Positions 46,027 to 54,104 of a stretch of 64,000 bases of DNA are shown here, piece after piece. The stretch lies in contig NZ_FMAC01000002.1 of assembly GCF_900094555.1 (NCBI RefSeq), positions 558,001 through 622,000 on the forward strand. Reading direction: 5' to 3'. Source of the stretch: Martinezella hainanensis. Lineage in GTDB: Bacteria; Pseudomonadota; Alphaproteobacteria; Rhizobiales; Rhizobiaceae. Positions within the stretch are counted from its first letter, which is position 1. Each line of letters opens with the position of its first letter. The position numbers and the translations under genes are program-made. Under the pieces are notes generated by a model that had not been told where the DNA came from, ran no database searches, and saw only the letters and a program-made list of their open reading frames with translations.

Positions 46027-46344
46027 TTATGGACGAATCTCGAATATGACGCCGCCGTGGCGACGATGATGATAGCGACGGTCATCCCGCCATCTGTCAT
46101 CCCAATGACGACGCTCCCAGCGGCGCTCGCGCCAATGACGGTGATCACGATCGCGATCGCGCCAATAGGCTCGGCGATCGTCGTTCGGATATCTGCGCGT
46201 TCCCTGCTCCTGCACCAGAATAACGTTGGAAGCTGTCGATGATGACGGGCCGCCAAGTGGCGCGGAGGCTGCGGGCAGGGTGGCGCACAATACCGCACCC
46301 ACGGCCAGCGCAGCGCTCAAAGCGAATGAAGCGAAGTGTTTCAA
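46027..46344 (-). CDS. Small exported Arg/His/Trp-rich protein
   Basis: 105 residues from a TTG at 46344, chosen because AGGAG sits eight bases upstream; an ATG 36 bases further out has no such site. Signal peptide through LPAASA, a short linker, then a strongly charged repeat-like segment (YWRDRDRDHRHWRERRWERR and HWDDRWRDDRRYHHRRHGG). Such sequences are common in rhizobial secretomes and uncharacterised. It could bind nucleic acid, polysaccharide or metal. Confidence 0.65.
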   Translation of the reverse strand: MKHFASFALSAALAVGAVLCATLPAASAPLGGPSSSTASNVILVQEQGTRRYPNDDRRAYWRDRDRDHRHWRERRWERRHWDDRWRDDRRYHHRRHGGVIFEIRP

Positions 46345-46486
46345 GGTGGTAACTCCTATATTCAGTCGCGTCCCTTTCATGGCTAAACGCCACGGTGACG
46401 ACTAGGTTCCCCTTTTCGTCGATTGGAGATCCTTGCCGCTCGTGCGTTGATCGCAGGGGAAACTGATAATTTCAGGAGTTGCCGAC

Positions 46487-46520
46487 AAAAAAAGGGGGCC
46501 GGCAGGGAAAGCCGGCCCCC
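46487..46520 (-). terminator. Terminator of ropA
   Basis: Ten-base stem GGGGGCCGGC / GCCGGCCCCC with a seven-base loop, followed on the minus strand by seven T. Lies 35 bases beyond the ropA stop. Confidence 0.92.
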
Positions 46521-46554
46521 TTCCTTCTCTGATCGGAGGTCAAGTCTGATCAGG

Positions 46555-47661
46555 TTAGAAGTTGCGTTCGAAACGCAGGATGCCCGAAACGGTGTCGTCG
46601 TGGGCATAGTCGTAGTGAACGTAAGTCAGTTCCGGCTCGACCAGGAGGTTCTTGACCGGGTTGAACTTCAGGTTCGTGGTGGCTTCGAAGATCTTCGAGT
46701 CGGAGTAGGCGAGCTGGAGGTTCCACTTCAGCTTGTCGTTGAACGGAACGCCAACGCCGCCCCAAACAGCCCAGTCACCCCAGCCGCACTTCGAAGCATT
46801 GACGGTACCGTTCGGTGCCGTGCAAGCAGAGACGTCCTGGTTGGTGCCTGCGTACTTGTTGAGCTTGTCGCCGTCGGTGTTCCAGCCGCCCATCAAGAAG
46901 GCCGTGAATGCGCCGAAGTCAGCATCGACGCGAGCCTTGATGGCGCCTTCTTCGACGATCGAGTCGTAGCCGCCGACAACCTTGAAGCCCCATGCGCCAG
47001 ACTTGAAGCCAGCACCGGCAACAACGTCAGGAGCGTAGTGATTGGTCTTGTCGTCCGTCCACCAGCTTGCACCGTAGGATGCCGAGCCCGTCGTGGCAGA
47101 GTTGGAATCTTCGAGCGAGATCACAGCCGAGAAGCCGTTGCCGCCGTCATATTCATAGGTCAACTGGTTGAGTTCGTACGGGCCGTCATAGATCACGTCG
47201 TCGTTGATGACGTCGCCGGCATAACCCATGTACAGGTTGTACTGCGAGTCCTTCTTACCAACGGTGAAGCCACCGAGGCTGATGTAGGACCACAGCAGGT
47301 TGGTGGAAGTGGAGCCGCCGTCGTTCCAGTCCCAACGAACGATGGTTTCGGTCTTCAGCGGGCCGTATTCGGTGTCGGTCGCGGTGTCGACGTTCAGCTC
47401 AGCACGAGTGTGCCACAGCGTGCCCTGATGGCTGTCGCGATTGTAAGCGTTGTACCATTCACCTTCCGTACGAACCTTGCCGCCGATCTTGAGGCAGGTT
47501 TCGGTACCCGGGATGAAGAAGTAGCCAGCGCCGTATGCGTCGCAGATACGGACGTATTCCAGCGGCTCCGGCTCAGCTGCTACGATAGCGTCAGCCGCGT
47601 GAGCACCGGATACTGCTGCAAGCGCAGCAGCGGAGCCGAGAAGAAGGCTCTTGATGTTCAT
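46555..47661 (-). CDS. ropA: Outer-membrane porin RopA (Omp2b family)
   Basis: 368 residues from the ATG at 47661 with GGAG upstream. Signal peptide MNIKSLLLGSAAALAAVSGA-HA; the mature protein starts with the family's DAIVAAEPEPLEYVRICDAY and the disulfide pair in CDAYGAGYFFIPGTETCLK. The remainder alternates polar and aromatic residues as a 16-stranded barrel and ends in the C-terminal Phe (RFERNF) read by the Bam machinery. Major general porin and phage receptor of rhizobia. Confidence 0.95.
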   Translation of the reverse strand: MNIKSLLLGSAAALAAVSGAHAADAIVAAEPEPLEYVRICDAYGAGYFFIPGTETCLKIGGKVRTEGEWYNAYNRDSHQGTLWHTRAELNVDTATDTEYGPLKTETIVRWDWNDGGSTSTNLLWSYISLGGFTVGKKDSQYNLYMGYAGDVINDDVIYDGPYELNQLTYEYDGGNGFSAVISLEDSNSATTGSASYGASWWTDDKTNHYAPDVVAGAGFKSGAWGFKVVGGYDSIVEEGAIKARVDADFGAFTAFLMGGWNTDGDKLNKYAGTNQDVSACTAPNGTVNASKCGWGDWAVWGGVGVPFNDKLKWNLQLAYSDSKIFEATTNLKFNPVKNLLVEPELTYVHYDYAHDDTVSGILRFERNF

Positions 47662-48495
47662 AATAACTCCAATCTTTCTTGATTGGGCATGAGATATCGC
47701 GCCGAGAAACGACGTGCCCAACCCCATCCCGTTCATGTTCCCTATCAGTAGGTGTGAAGTAATAAGCTCCACGAACTATTTCCTGAACCTGCTTCGGTGA
47801 TTTGGCAAGATACTAAGGGTATGGAACTATATGTGCACTACTTGAAAACCGACGTTGTTGCAAAAATGACGCAATTTGCGGGGGTGGCTGATCCCGGCTT
47901 CCCTTTCATCCCCCTTGGATGGCTTCCGTTCTGTGAACCTGGAAAACATTAAGTCTCCGGGTGTTAAAGGCAATGCGCGTGCTGAGGTGGGTGGGCAAGG
48001 ATGGGAAGCCGCAGCGACATGACTATGGTCAATCCTGTGACCGGGCACGGACGATCATCGCGTAATAGGGATGGCAGCACCGAGGCACGGCTCTTTTGGG
48101 TCGCGAATATTGAAACGATTCTCGGACAGAGAAACCCATAGGGGACGCGCATCGCGCTATGGAAGAGAAGGTGAGAGCCTGTCAGGCAATCGCGTTTAGT
48201 TGCGATGAAGCTGCCGGGCGCTTGGCCATGGTGCGTCCGACGACATTACTGGGGGCGTAGTCTCGTCGGACGCGGCACTGTCCGGTCCGTGGGTGGCGTA
48301 CAAACCGGTAGTACTAATTCTAGCATCTACCATAGGTTTCTATAACCTACCTGAATGGGCTGGCAGTTCCTGCCTCCGAACGGGAGGCCGCGCCTCGATC
48401 CGGCAGTGATCTTTTAGTCCTCAATTCCCGCCGGTTCGCCAAAATCCAAGATGATCGGCAGAGCATCCGAATGGAACCTCATTGGCAGTTGCATC
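47662..48495. other. Gene-free region with stable hairpins, candidate ncRNA
   Basis: 834 bases. The left part (to about 47870) should hold the ropA promoter and leader. From 48233 to 48388 lies a series of hairpins: a perfect 11-base stem GCGTCCGACGA/TCGTCGGACGC (48233-48273), CCGGT/ACCGG (48282-48308), TAGGTT-TCTAT-AACCTA (48333-48349) and GCCTCC-N5-GGAGGC (48372-48388), then CTTTTAG. No reading frame is convincing. The pattern suggests a structured RNA, but I match it to no known family. Confidence 0.4.
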
Positions 48496-48948
48496 TCATG
48501 GCGCAGTCGGTCTTTGCCATCGCAAATGAAGAATCGGGTAGGGACGGCCCTGATCGTCGACATCGACGCGTCCTGTCACCCTGAATCCGAGTCGCTCGTA
48601 AAAGCCGACAGCGCCGGCATTCTGCTCGTTCACGTCGACGGTCACGACATCCTTTCCGGCACGGAAGCCGTCGAAAAGCAGACGTCCCAAGCCTGTGCCT
48701 CTGCTGTCGGCATGTACGAAGAGCGAATCGATATGGTTCCCGGTCGCTCCCAGGAAGCCATGCGGCAAATTGTTGGCATCCGCCGCCACCGTGAACTCTG
48801 CGTTCGGCAGATAGTCTTCCAGGACCATCCTCGCAATCGCTTCCCGGTCCGATGCATCGAGAAAGTCATGGGTGGCTTCGACGGAGGTTCGCCATATCGC
48901 ATAATTGCGCGGGATGTCTGCAGGCGTTGCGGACCGCAGCAGGAACAT
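48496..48948 (-). CDS. YjaB-like GNAT acetyltransferase
   Basis: 150 residues, close in length and motif order to E. coli YjaB: IWRTSVEATHDFL near the N-terminus, HIDSLFVHADSRGTGLGRLL with the acetyl-CoA loop RGTGLG, VDVNEQNAGAVGFYERLGF and the C-terminal VDDQGRPYPILHL. YjaB is a lysine or polyamine-type acetyltransferase; the acceptor is unknown. Monocistronic. Confidence 0.88.
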   Translation of the reverse strand: MFLLRSATPADIPRNYAIWRTSVEATHDFLDASDREAIARMVLEDYLPNAEFTVAADANNLPHGFLGATGNHIDSLFVHADSRGTGLGRLLFDGFRAGKDVVTVDVNEQNAGAVGFYERLGFRVTGRVDVDDQGRPYPILHLRWQRPTAP

Positions 48949-49264
48949 GTCTGAATTCTCATTGTGCTGTTCGAAATTTCAGCATGGCTATTAATGTTCC
49001 CGCGCCGCCGCGTAAAGGCTGTGCGGCCTCGAGCCGTACAACCATTCCCTGCGCCACCCTGGAGCCGCCGATGTAACTCGCATCCGCGACGTACCTGCCG
49101 CCCTGCACGCAATGTGTTTGATCACCGGCATTGATGGCCTCGACAAGAGCGGCAGGCAATTATCTTTTCGGAATGAAAAAAGGACAGAATTCAGAATAAG
49201 CCTCTTGCGGTTTTCTTTGGATCATTCTAAATCCGCGCCACCACAACGCAAATTGCTTTCGGAT

Positions 49265-49338
49265 GGCCTCGTGGCGGAGTGGTTACGCAGAGGACTGCAA
49301 ATCCTTGCACCCCGGTTCGATTCCGGGCGAGGCCTCCA
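49265..49338 (+). tRNA. tRNA-Cys (anticodon GCA)
   Basis: Complete cloverleaf: acceptor GGCCTCG/CGAGGCC, D-arm GGCGGAGTGGTTACGC, anticodon loop CTGCAAA giving GCA, T-arm CCCGGTTCGATTCCGGG, discriminator T and encoded CCA. Gene content changes to accessory DNA just downstream, so this may be an island boundary. Confidence 0.95.
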
Positions 49339-49380
49339 CCGACTTTCCCCAATGATATCAATTGTTTACGTAACAGATTG

Positions 49381-49398
49381 GCCGGCAAAACAGCCGGC
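49381..49398 (+). terminator. Hairpin terminator after tRNA-Cys
   Basis: GCCGGC-AAAACA-GCCGGC followed by TTGATGTT, 43 bases past the tRNA. Confidence 0.55.
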
Positions 49399-49454
49399 TT
49401 GATGTTGCGTCTTGTTGCATCCTGATTCCCTTGGTTTTCAGGCATTTCCGAGAG

Positions 49455-49512
49455 ATGACGGCGAATCCATGCAACATGCGATGCGACATGTTGCAGGCCG
49501 CCATGCCGTCAT
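49455..49512. repeat. Nested inverted repeats upstream of 75-aa gene
   Basis: Outer arms ATGACGGC (49455-49462) and GCCGTCAT (49505-49512) enclose inner arms TGCAACATG (49470-49478) and CATGTTGCA (49487-49495), all perfect. A further TGTTGCA half-site lies near 49411. It is 31 bases before a GTG start, so an operator is the simplest reading; an attachment-like site beside the tRNA is another. Confidence 0.55.
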
Positions 49513-49542
49513 TTCGGGATCGACCTAGCTTAGGAGAGCACC

Positions 49543-49770
49543 GTGTCAGACGGACCCCGCTTGCCAGAACACGTAGCCGCGGAGCGGATTGAGCAATATT
49601 TGGACCGCGTGGCGATCGCTATGGCTCACTCGAAAAAACCGGAGGTAATCCTTCCCTGGTACCAGTTTTTAGAACGGGAATTGGAGCGGAAGCGTCGGAG
49701 TCAATCCTCCCTCCGTTCCGCCCTCGATCGGGCAAAGCGATTGGCGAGTCGAACTCCAGGGAACGGCTAA
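49543..49770 (+). CDS. Small helical protein, uncharacterised
   Basis: 75 residues from a GTG preceded by TAGGAGAG. Acidic N-terminal half and basic C-terminal half (ERELERKRRSQSSL, RAKRLASR), predicted all-helical, no signal peptide. The good ribosome binding site and the palindromic operator upstream support a real gene. Family unknown; a DNA-associated or phage-type small protein is possible. Confidence 0.6.
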   Translation: MSDGPRLPEHVAAERIEQYLDRVAIAMAHSKKPEVILPWYQFLERELERKRRSQSSLRSALDRAKRLASRTPGNG

Positions 49771-50667
49771 TCTTTCAGCCATCTTGATAAAATCGGGCTT
49801 CGCAAGCGTGCAGCGTTTTCCAGATAGTTGGCGGGAAAACCGTGAATCAATAAAAATTAATTCGTGCATTTCATTCCGGCCAATATCCCTTTTAGGATGT
49901 GGCTTTTGTGATGGTTTGCATCAGAGTGAACGAAAGTTAATTGCAGCCATATCGTTGACGACACTGAAATTCTCGACTCAGATGATCGCCGAATCTGATG
50001 GTTCCGTTGAGGACCGAATCAACCAAGCTACCCAGACATCGAGAGAAATGAGGCGTCGGCGGCTCCTGGGGCGAGCCGAGCAGTAGTGCCGCAATCGACC
50101 CTTCCTATTCGGGAATTCGAACACCGGGTGACCGGGCGCGGCTATGGAATTAAAGCTGGGGGTGGGCAGATTGGGCGCGTGGGGAGAGCTGCGGTCGAAG
50201 ATAAACCTTCGCCGGACGTTTCAGTCAGGTTGCGCTATAGCAGCAGCATTAGGAGGATAAGTTGGTGAATGATTCGAGCGGCGTCAGGACAAATGCGACG
50301 ACAGCCGGCCGCGCGCAGTTCGTTCACATGGGCGTCATTGAGCTGATCACTGGTTGAGACGCGAACATAAAGCCCAAAAATGGTCCTTGACCGTGTTGAA
50401 GTACGCGAGTTATCGCTACCACTATGTTATTAATAGTATTAAGCACTTTTTTTAATTTCCTTTAACTTTTGATGCCAAAATAAGGACAAAAATTGCCATC
50501 TTGGTTAACTTTATCTGAGACATACCGCCGTTTTTCACGATGCTTTGACCCGCTTTTCCATTTGACGTTGATCCGCTCAGTCACGGAGAAGCGACCGCTG
50601 AATTTGCTATAGCAGTATCAATGTACGGGCACGACGAAATGCCAAACTGGGTAAGCGCACGATTCAA
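49771..50667. other. Weakly coding accessory stretch upstream of cysC
   Basis: 897 bases with stop-rich, poorly biased sequence. It contains one short frame with a strong ribosome binding site (50265-50357, listed separately) and an AT-rich segment (about 50400-50520) likely to hold the cysC promoter. No insertion-sequence ends or RNA genes recognised. Confidence 0.4.
50265..50357 (+). pseudogene. Possible 5' remnant of a lost gene or leader peptide
   Basis: AGGAGGATAA is followed directly by TTG-GTG and a 30-residue frame beginning VNDSSGVRTNATTAGR that stops at 50357. The ribosome binding site is far stronger than such a short frame would need, so this looks like the surviving start of a gene cut off by rearrangement, or a leader peptide. 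Speculative. Confidence 0.3.
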
Positions 50668-51216
50668 ATGGACATTGAGGCGTTGATGAACCAGAAGCCA
50701 GCCGTGCTTTGGTTTACGGGCCTTTCAGGGGCAGGCAAGTCAACAATTGCCAACCATCTGAAAAAGCTTTTGAACGACGACGGCCGTCATGCGATTTTGC
50801 TCGACGGCGACAATATTCGGCGTGGGCTAAATAGCGATCTCGGTTTTGCTGAAGCCGACCGCGTGGAGAACATTCGCCGCGTAGCTGAGGTCGCCAAGCT
50901 CATGAAGGAAGCCGGGCTGATCGTTATCGTTGCGTGCATTTCCCCATTTCGGTCCGGGCGCCAGTTCGCTCGAGATTTAATGGAACCTGGTGAGCTTATA
51001 GAGATCTTCGTCGACACTCCTCTTGAGGAGTGCATCCAGCGCGACCCAAAGGGCCTGTACAAGCTGGCCCTTTCTGGCGAACTTCATCATTTTACTGGAA
51101 TCGATTCGCCATACGAACCGCCGGAGCGCCCGGAACTGCATTTGCGCACCGTAGGCGCGGATCCCGCTCAGTCAGCGCAAATAGTCGAGACATTCCTGAG
51201 GGGGAAATTCTATTGA
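50668..51216 (+). CDS. cysC: Adenylylsulfate (APS) kinase
   Basis: 182 residues; a second ATG at 50686, five bases after GAGG, may be the true start. P-loop GLSGAGKST (18-26), [15 protein letters not shown] (substrate APS loop), and ISPFR in place of the usual ISPYR. Stand-alone kinase without the CysN GTPase fused in NodQ/CysNC. It makes PAPS from APS and ATP. The next gene encodes a PAPS-type sulfotransferase, so the PAPS is likely used for sulfation rather than for cysteine synthesis. Confidence 0.93.
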   Translation: MDIEALMNQKPAVLWFTGLSGAGKSTIANHLKKLLNDDGRHAILLDGDNIRRGLNSDLGFAEADRVENIRRVAEVAKLMKEAGLIVIVACISPFRSGRQFARDLMEPGELIEIFVDTPLEECIQRDPKGLYKLALSGELHHFTGIDSPYEPPERPELHLRTVGADPAQSAQIVETFLRGKFY

Positions 51217-51362
51217 GATTTGCTCGGTGGTACTGGAGTAAGAGGGCGTCAATCGTGCCTCTTCGGTATCACCGTTAACAGTCAGCAGCGGTGATCCAGG
51301 CAAAAAGCGGCTCCGGCAAACGGACGAAAGTGCACGGCTTCCATCGACGAAAAAACAAGAAA

Positions 51363-52658
51363 ATGGTGGGAATGTCCAGTATCAACGTTTTAACTCCAGC
51401 CGAGCATTGCGAGCCTCAGCCGACCCATACGAAGGGGCGCATCGGACTGGTTGTGCTCGGAATGCATCGGTCTGGTACCAGTGCGTTAACTCGTGTTCTA
51501 AGTCTCTTGGGAGCCGATTTGCCCCTCCGACTGATGGGATCTAATCGAGGTAATGAGACGGGACATTGGGAACCTCAACATCTTGCTGATTTAAATGACC
51601 AATTGTTATCCGCAGGTGGCAGCAGTTGGAATGATTGGAGAAAATTCGATTGTAGCTCATTGGATGAAGGATATCTTCATTTCAGGGACGCTATTGCTGT
51701 TTGCCTCCAGCAGGACTTTGGCAGTTCGCAACTGTTCGTCTTGAAGGATCCAAGAATCTGCCGGCTGGTGCCTTTATTCAAAGATGCCTCGCATCAGCTC
51801 GATGTGGAGCTCCGGTACATTATCCCGTACCGGAATTCGACCGAGGTTGCCGCCTCACTCAGTGCTCGCGATGGGATTACTGCCGATTACGCAAAGTTGA
51901 TGTGGGCGCGACACGTACTTGATGCAGAAGCGGAAACCCGTGGTCTTGCCCGGGTTTTTGTGCCTTATGACGCACTGCTTAGCGATTTCGAGGGCGTGTC
52001 TAATCGGATTGGCGCGTGTTTGAACGTTGAGTGGCCGATCTCCGTAACCGAGGCGCGAATGAACATTGCTGCCTTTTTGAGACCTGACCTACGGCACCAT
52101 CAGACGTACGGAGAGAGCTTGCAAAGCGAGGGAGAGATCGCGGGTTTTGTCGATCAAATACTGGCGAATGTTGTCAAGCTTGATCGAAATCCCCACGACG
52201 AAGAGGCCATGAGAGACCTTTCTTCGTTGAAAGAGGAACTCGATAATAATCCTCGCATGCCTTTTGTGGACGCGACTTTTCGTGAGTTTGTCGCTAGGCA
52301 GAGGAGCGACGCCGAGCGTTTCCGCTTGCAGTTGGAGAAAATGCAGCACGATGCAGATGTGCAATCGGATCATCTGCATGCGGCACAAAAGGCCACCGAG
52401 GCGAAGCTGGAGCAGATCCAGCAGCAGATGGCTACAGCGCAGGAGATTGCTGATGCGAAGGAAGAGCAGCTTCGGCGGCACAAGAATCAATTGCAAAGTG
52501 ATCTCGCTGACGCCGAGGCTCGTGTACAGACACTTGAGAGAAGCTTAAACGAGACTTTCAGCAGCTACTCGTGGAGAGCTACACGCCCGTTGCGTAGATT
52601 GGCTAGCCTTCTAGGTGAGGTGGCGCCAGGGGGAGGCCCTCGCTCAGGCGCGAAATGA
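51363..52658 (+). CDS. Sulfotransferase-family protein with C-terminal coiled coil
   Basis: 431 residues from the ATG at 51363 (GTG at 51291 and ATG at 51372 also possible). The PAPS 5'-phosphosulfate loop is GMHRSGTSAL, the 3'-phosphate region VLKDPRICRLVPLF and the following Ser/Arg (YRNSTEVAASL). After residue 300 a long coiled coil rich in Gln/Glu/Lys leads to SSYSWRATRPLRRLASLL, a tail seen at the end of many surface-polysaccharide glycosyltransferases. It likely sulfates a surface glycan. Its 3' end overlaps the convergent glycosyltransferase by 56 bases. Confidence 0.85.
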   Translation: MVGMSSINVLTPAEHCEPQPTHTKGRIGLVVLGMHRSGTSALTRVLSLLGADLPLRLMGSNRGNETGHWEPQHLADLNDQLLSAGGSSWNDWRKFDCSSLDEGYLHFRDAIAVCLQQDFGSSQLFVLKDPRICRLVPLFKDASHQLDVELRYIIPYRNSTEVAASLSARDGITADYAKLMWARHVLDAEAETRGLARVFVPYDALLSDFEGVSNRIGACLNVEWPISVTEARMNIAAFLRPDLRHHQTYGESLQSEGEIAGFVDQILANVVKLDRNPHDEEAMRDLSSLKEELDNNPRMPFVDATFREFVARQRSDAERFRLQLEKMQHDADVQSDHLHAAQKATEAKLEQIQQQMATAQEIADAKEEQLRRHKNQLQSDLADAEARVQTLERSLNETFSSYSWRATRPLRRLASLLGEVAPGGGPRSGAK

Positions 52659-53541
52659 AGGTTGGGGCGCTGCTAGGCATCGTCGTTTCGAACTTATGGG
52701 TAAGTTTCTGAATCCATGATCGATCCAGTATGCTCCGGTATAGGTCGTATTCGAAGGGATGGCCGAGTAGCGCCTGCAGCTCATGAGGAGTGGCAGCGCT
52801 GTGGAACGGCACATCTTTCCATAGCTTGCTCAGCCTGAGCTGCGAGAGCACGACAGCTTCAAACAAATAGTGGAACATGAAGTAGTCGCCGGGCTTTTCA
52901 GCGCGAAGCCAATAGTCCTGGTAGGCGGCATTTATCGCGACCACTAGGGGCGTCTCTGATCTCGCATGCATAAACCAAGTGGCCAGTATGCGCGGATCAT
53001 AGGGCCATCGAAATACAAAAAAATCGCGCTCTTCAATCCAAGTTGGAATGGCACGGTCAATTAGAACGGTAGCGTCTATCCAGGTTCCGCCGTGCCGCGC
53101 AAGCAACATCAATCGCAATAAATTTGAGAACTTTGTCCAACCCCAGAAGGGGATTCTGTCCATAACTCTACCAGGTAGATCAAGGTAGTCGCCCACGGTG
53201 TCAGTGGTGAGGACGATGCGTTTCCTGCCACAGGCGTTCATTTCGACCGAACGAAGGCACGTCTGCACGAGCGGCGGAGCCTTTTCCACTCCCTGAGCCC
53301 AGAATTGCCAAATTGGGCCAAGTTGCCCTTGGCGTTGGGGCGGTCTTTCAACTGCCATGCAATAATCAATGGCGGCATAACGCGCTTCCAAGTGTTGGGC
53401 GCTGGCGGTCTTCATGTGTGACGCTATTGCCTTACGCCGCAAGTCCCACGGCAGGAATGGTGCTACTGCGACCTGCTTTGCGAGCATGCGTCGCGCACTG
53501 TCGGCGCTGCGACGCATGCTCTGAACCCAATAGCGCTGCAT
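52603..53541 (-). CDS. Capsular polysaccharide synthesis-type glycosyltransferase
   Basis: 312 residues from the ATG at 53541 (AAGGA eight bases upstream); a TTG at 53607 with AAGGA is an alternative. The family (Caps_synth, GT32-like) is recognised from PIWQFWAQGVEKAPPLVQTC, KFSNLLRLMLLARHGGTWID with the nucleotide-sugar DxT(D) site WIDATVLID, and FFVFRWP. It probably adds a sugar to an exported glycan. It forms, with cysC and the sulfotransferase, a small cassette for a sulfated polysaccharide. Confidence 0.82.
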   Translation of the reverse strand: MQRYWVQSMRRSADSARRMLAKQVAVAPFLPWDLRRKAIASHMKTASAQHLEARYAAIDYCMAVERPPQRQGQLGPIWQFWAQGVEKAPPLVQTCLRSVEMNACGRKRIVLTTDTVGDYLDLPGRVMDRIPFWGWTKFSNLLRLMLLARHGGTWIDATVLIDRAIPTWIEERDFFVFRWPYDPRILATWFMHARSETPLVVAINAAYQDYWLRAEKPGDYFMFHYLFEAVVLSQLRLSKLWKDVPFHSAATPHELQALLGHPFEYDLYRSILDRSWIQKLTHKFETTMPSSAPTFISRLSEGLPLAPPHLEG

Positions 53542-53565
53542 TGAACTATTCCTTATACGCAACCG

Positions 53566-53730
53566 ATGCCTAAGTTGAGTGCTCAATATATACTTGATTT
53601 TACTCAAGCTGGTCCTTCATCTGGAAGTGAGATCGTGAACTGCCACCTCATTTCAAACGGGGACTCAGGCGAGATGTTTTTCCCATCTGGCACCAATATT
53701 TCGTGTATGCAGTATTTCGGCCTTACTTGA
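53566..53730 (+). CDS. Putative 54-aa peptide with own terminator
   Basis: ATG at 53566 opens MPKLSAQYILDFTQAGPSSG and continues with LISNGDSGEMFFPSGTN to a TGA at 53730. No clear ribosome binding site. A rho-independent terminator begins four bases after the stop. The gene is divergent from the glycosyltransferase. Product unknown; it may be the 3' remnant of a longer gene. Confidence 0.35.
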   Translation: MPKLSAQYILDFTQAGPSSGSEIVNCHLISNGDSGEMFFPSGTNISCMQYFGLT

Positions 53731-53733
53731 TAT

Positions 53734-53765
53734 AGCCCGAAGTGTGAAAACGCCTCGGGCTTTTT
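53734..53765 (+). terminator. Terminator downstream of the 54-aa frame
   Basis: AGCCCGA-N14-TCGGGCT followed by TTTT on the plus strand. Confidence 0.65.
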
Positions 53766-53870
53766 GATTCGCCGAAAGGCAACGAGATCGGGAAGAGGTG
53801 ACATCTATCCGCCCATGCTACGGCATGGCTTCTCGTGACTTTTTTGGCTTGTGGTCGTATCATTGCCCTC

Positions 53871-54011
53871 ATGAGCAAACATGATGAACTGATCGCAATT
53901 TACGAAGAACGCAAGCGCGGCAAAAACCATGTGCGTAAGCCGGGGTATTGGGTAGGCAAGATAAAAGTCGCCAGCCGCCCAATCAGAAAGCTTCGCAAGC
54001 TGCCGGCATAG
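53871..54011 (+). CDS. Putative 46-aa basic peptide
   Basis: MSKHDELIAIYEERKRGKNH followed by a lysine/arginine-rich tail (GKIKVASRPIRKLRKLPA), pI very high. Reads as protein and fits the short basic orphan genes of phages and islands. No ribosome binding site of note, so support is limited to composition. Confidence 0.4.
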   Translation: MSKHDELIAIYEERKRGKNHVRKPGYWVGKIKVASRPIRKLRKLPA

Positions 54012-54104
54012 GTCAAATTGTCCAGACGAATTCTTCACCAGAGGACGGACGGCGGATAGTGATTCGTGAAGGTTGGGGTTCGTGCCCGGCCGTTCCGAGA
54101 AACA

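Noticed and set aside
48959..49159. A 66-codon minus-strand frame upstream of the YjaB-like gene
   Set aside because: Starts without a ribosome site, no recognisable domain, and lies in the divergent gap before tRNA-Cys; could be real but unsupported.
49265..49338. tRNA-Cys as proven phage attachment site
   Set aside because: No second copy of the tRNA 3' end and no integrase occur in the window, so integration here remains only a possibility.
49784..50268. Two plus-strand frames of 100 and 60 codons
   Set aside because: Poor codon use, no ribosome binding sites and no protein-like pattern; treated as non-coding accessory DNA.
50668..52658. Nod-factor sulfation genes (nodQ/nodH)
   Set aside because: The kinase is not fused to a CysN-type GTPase, the sulfotransferase has a long coiled-coil tail unlike NodH, and no nod genes or nod box are evident nearby.
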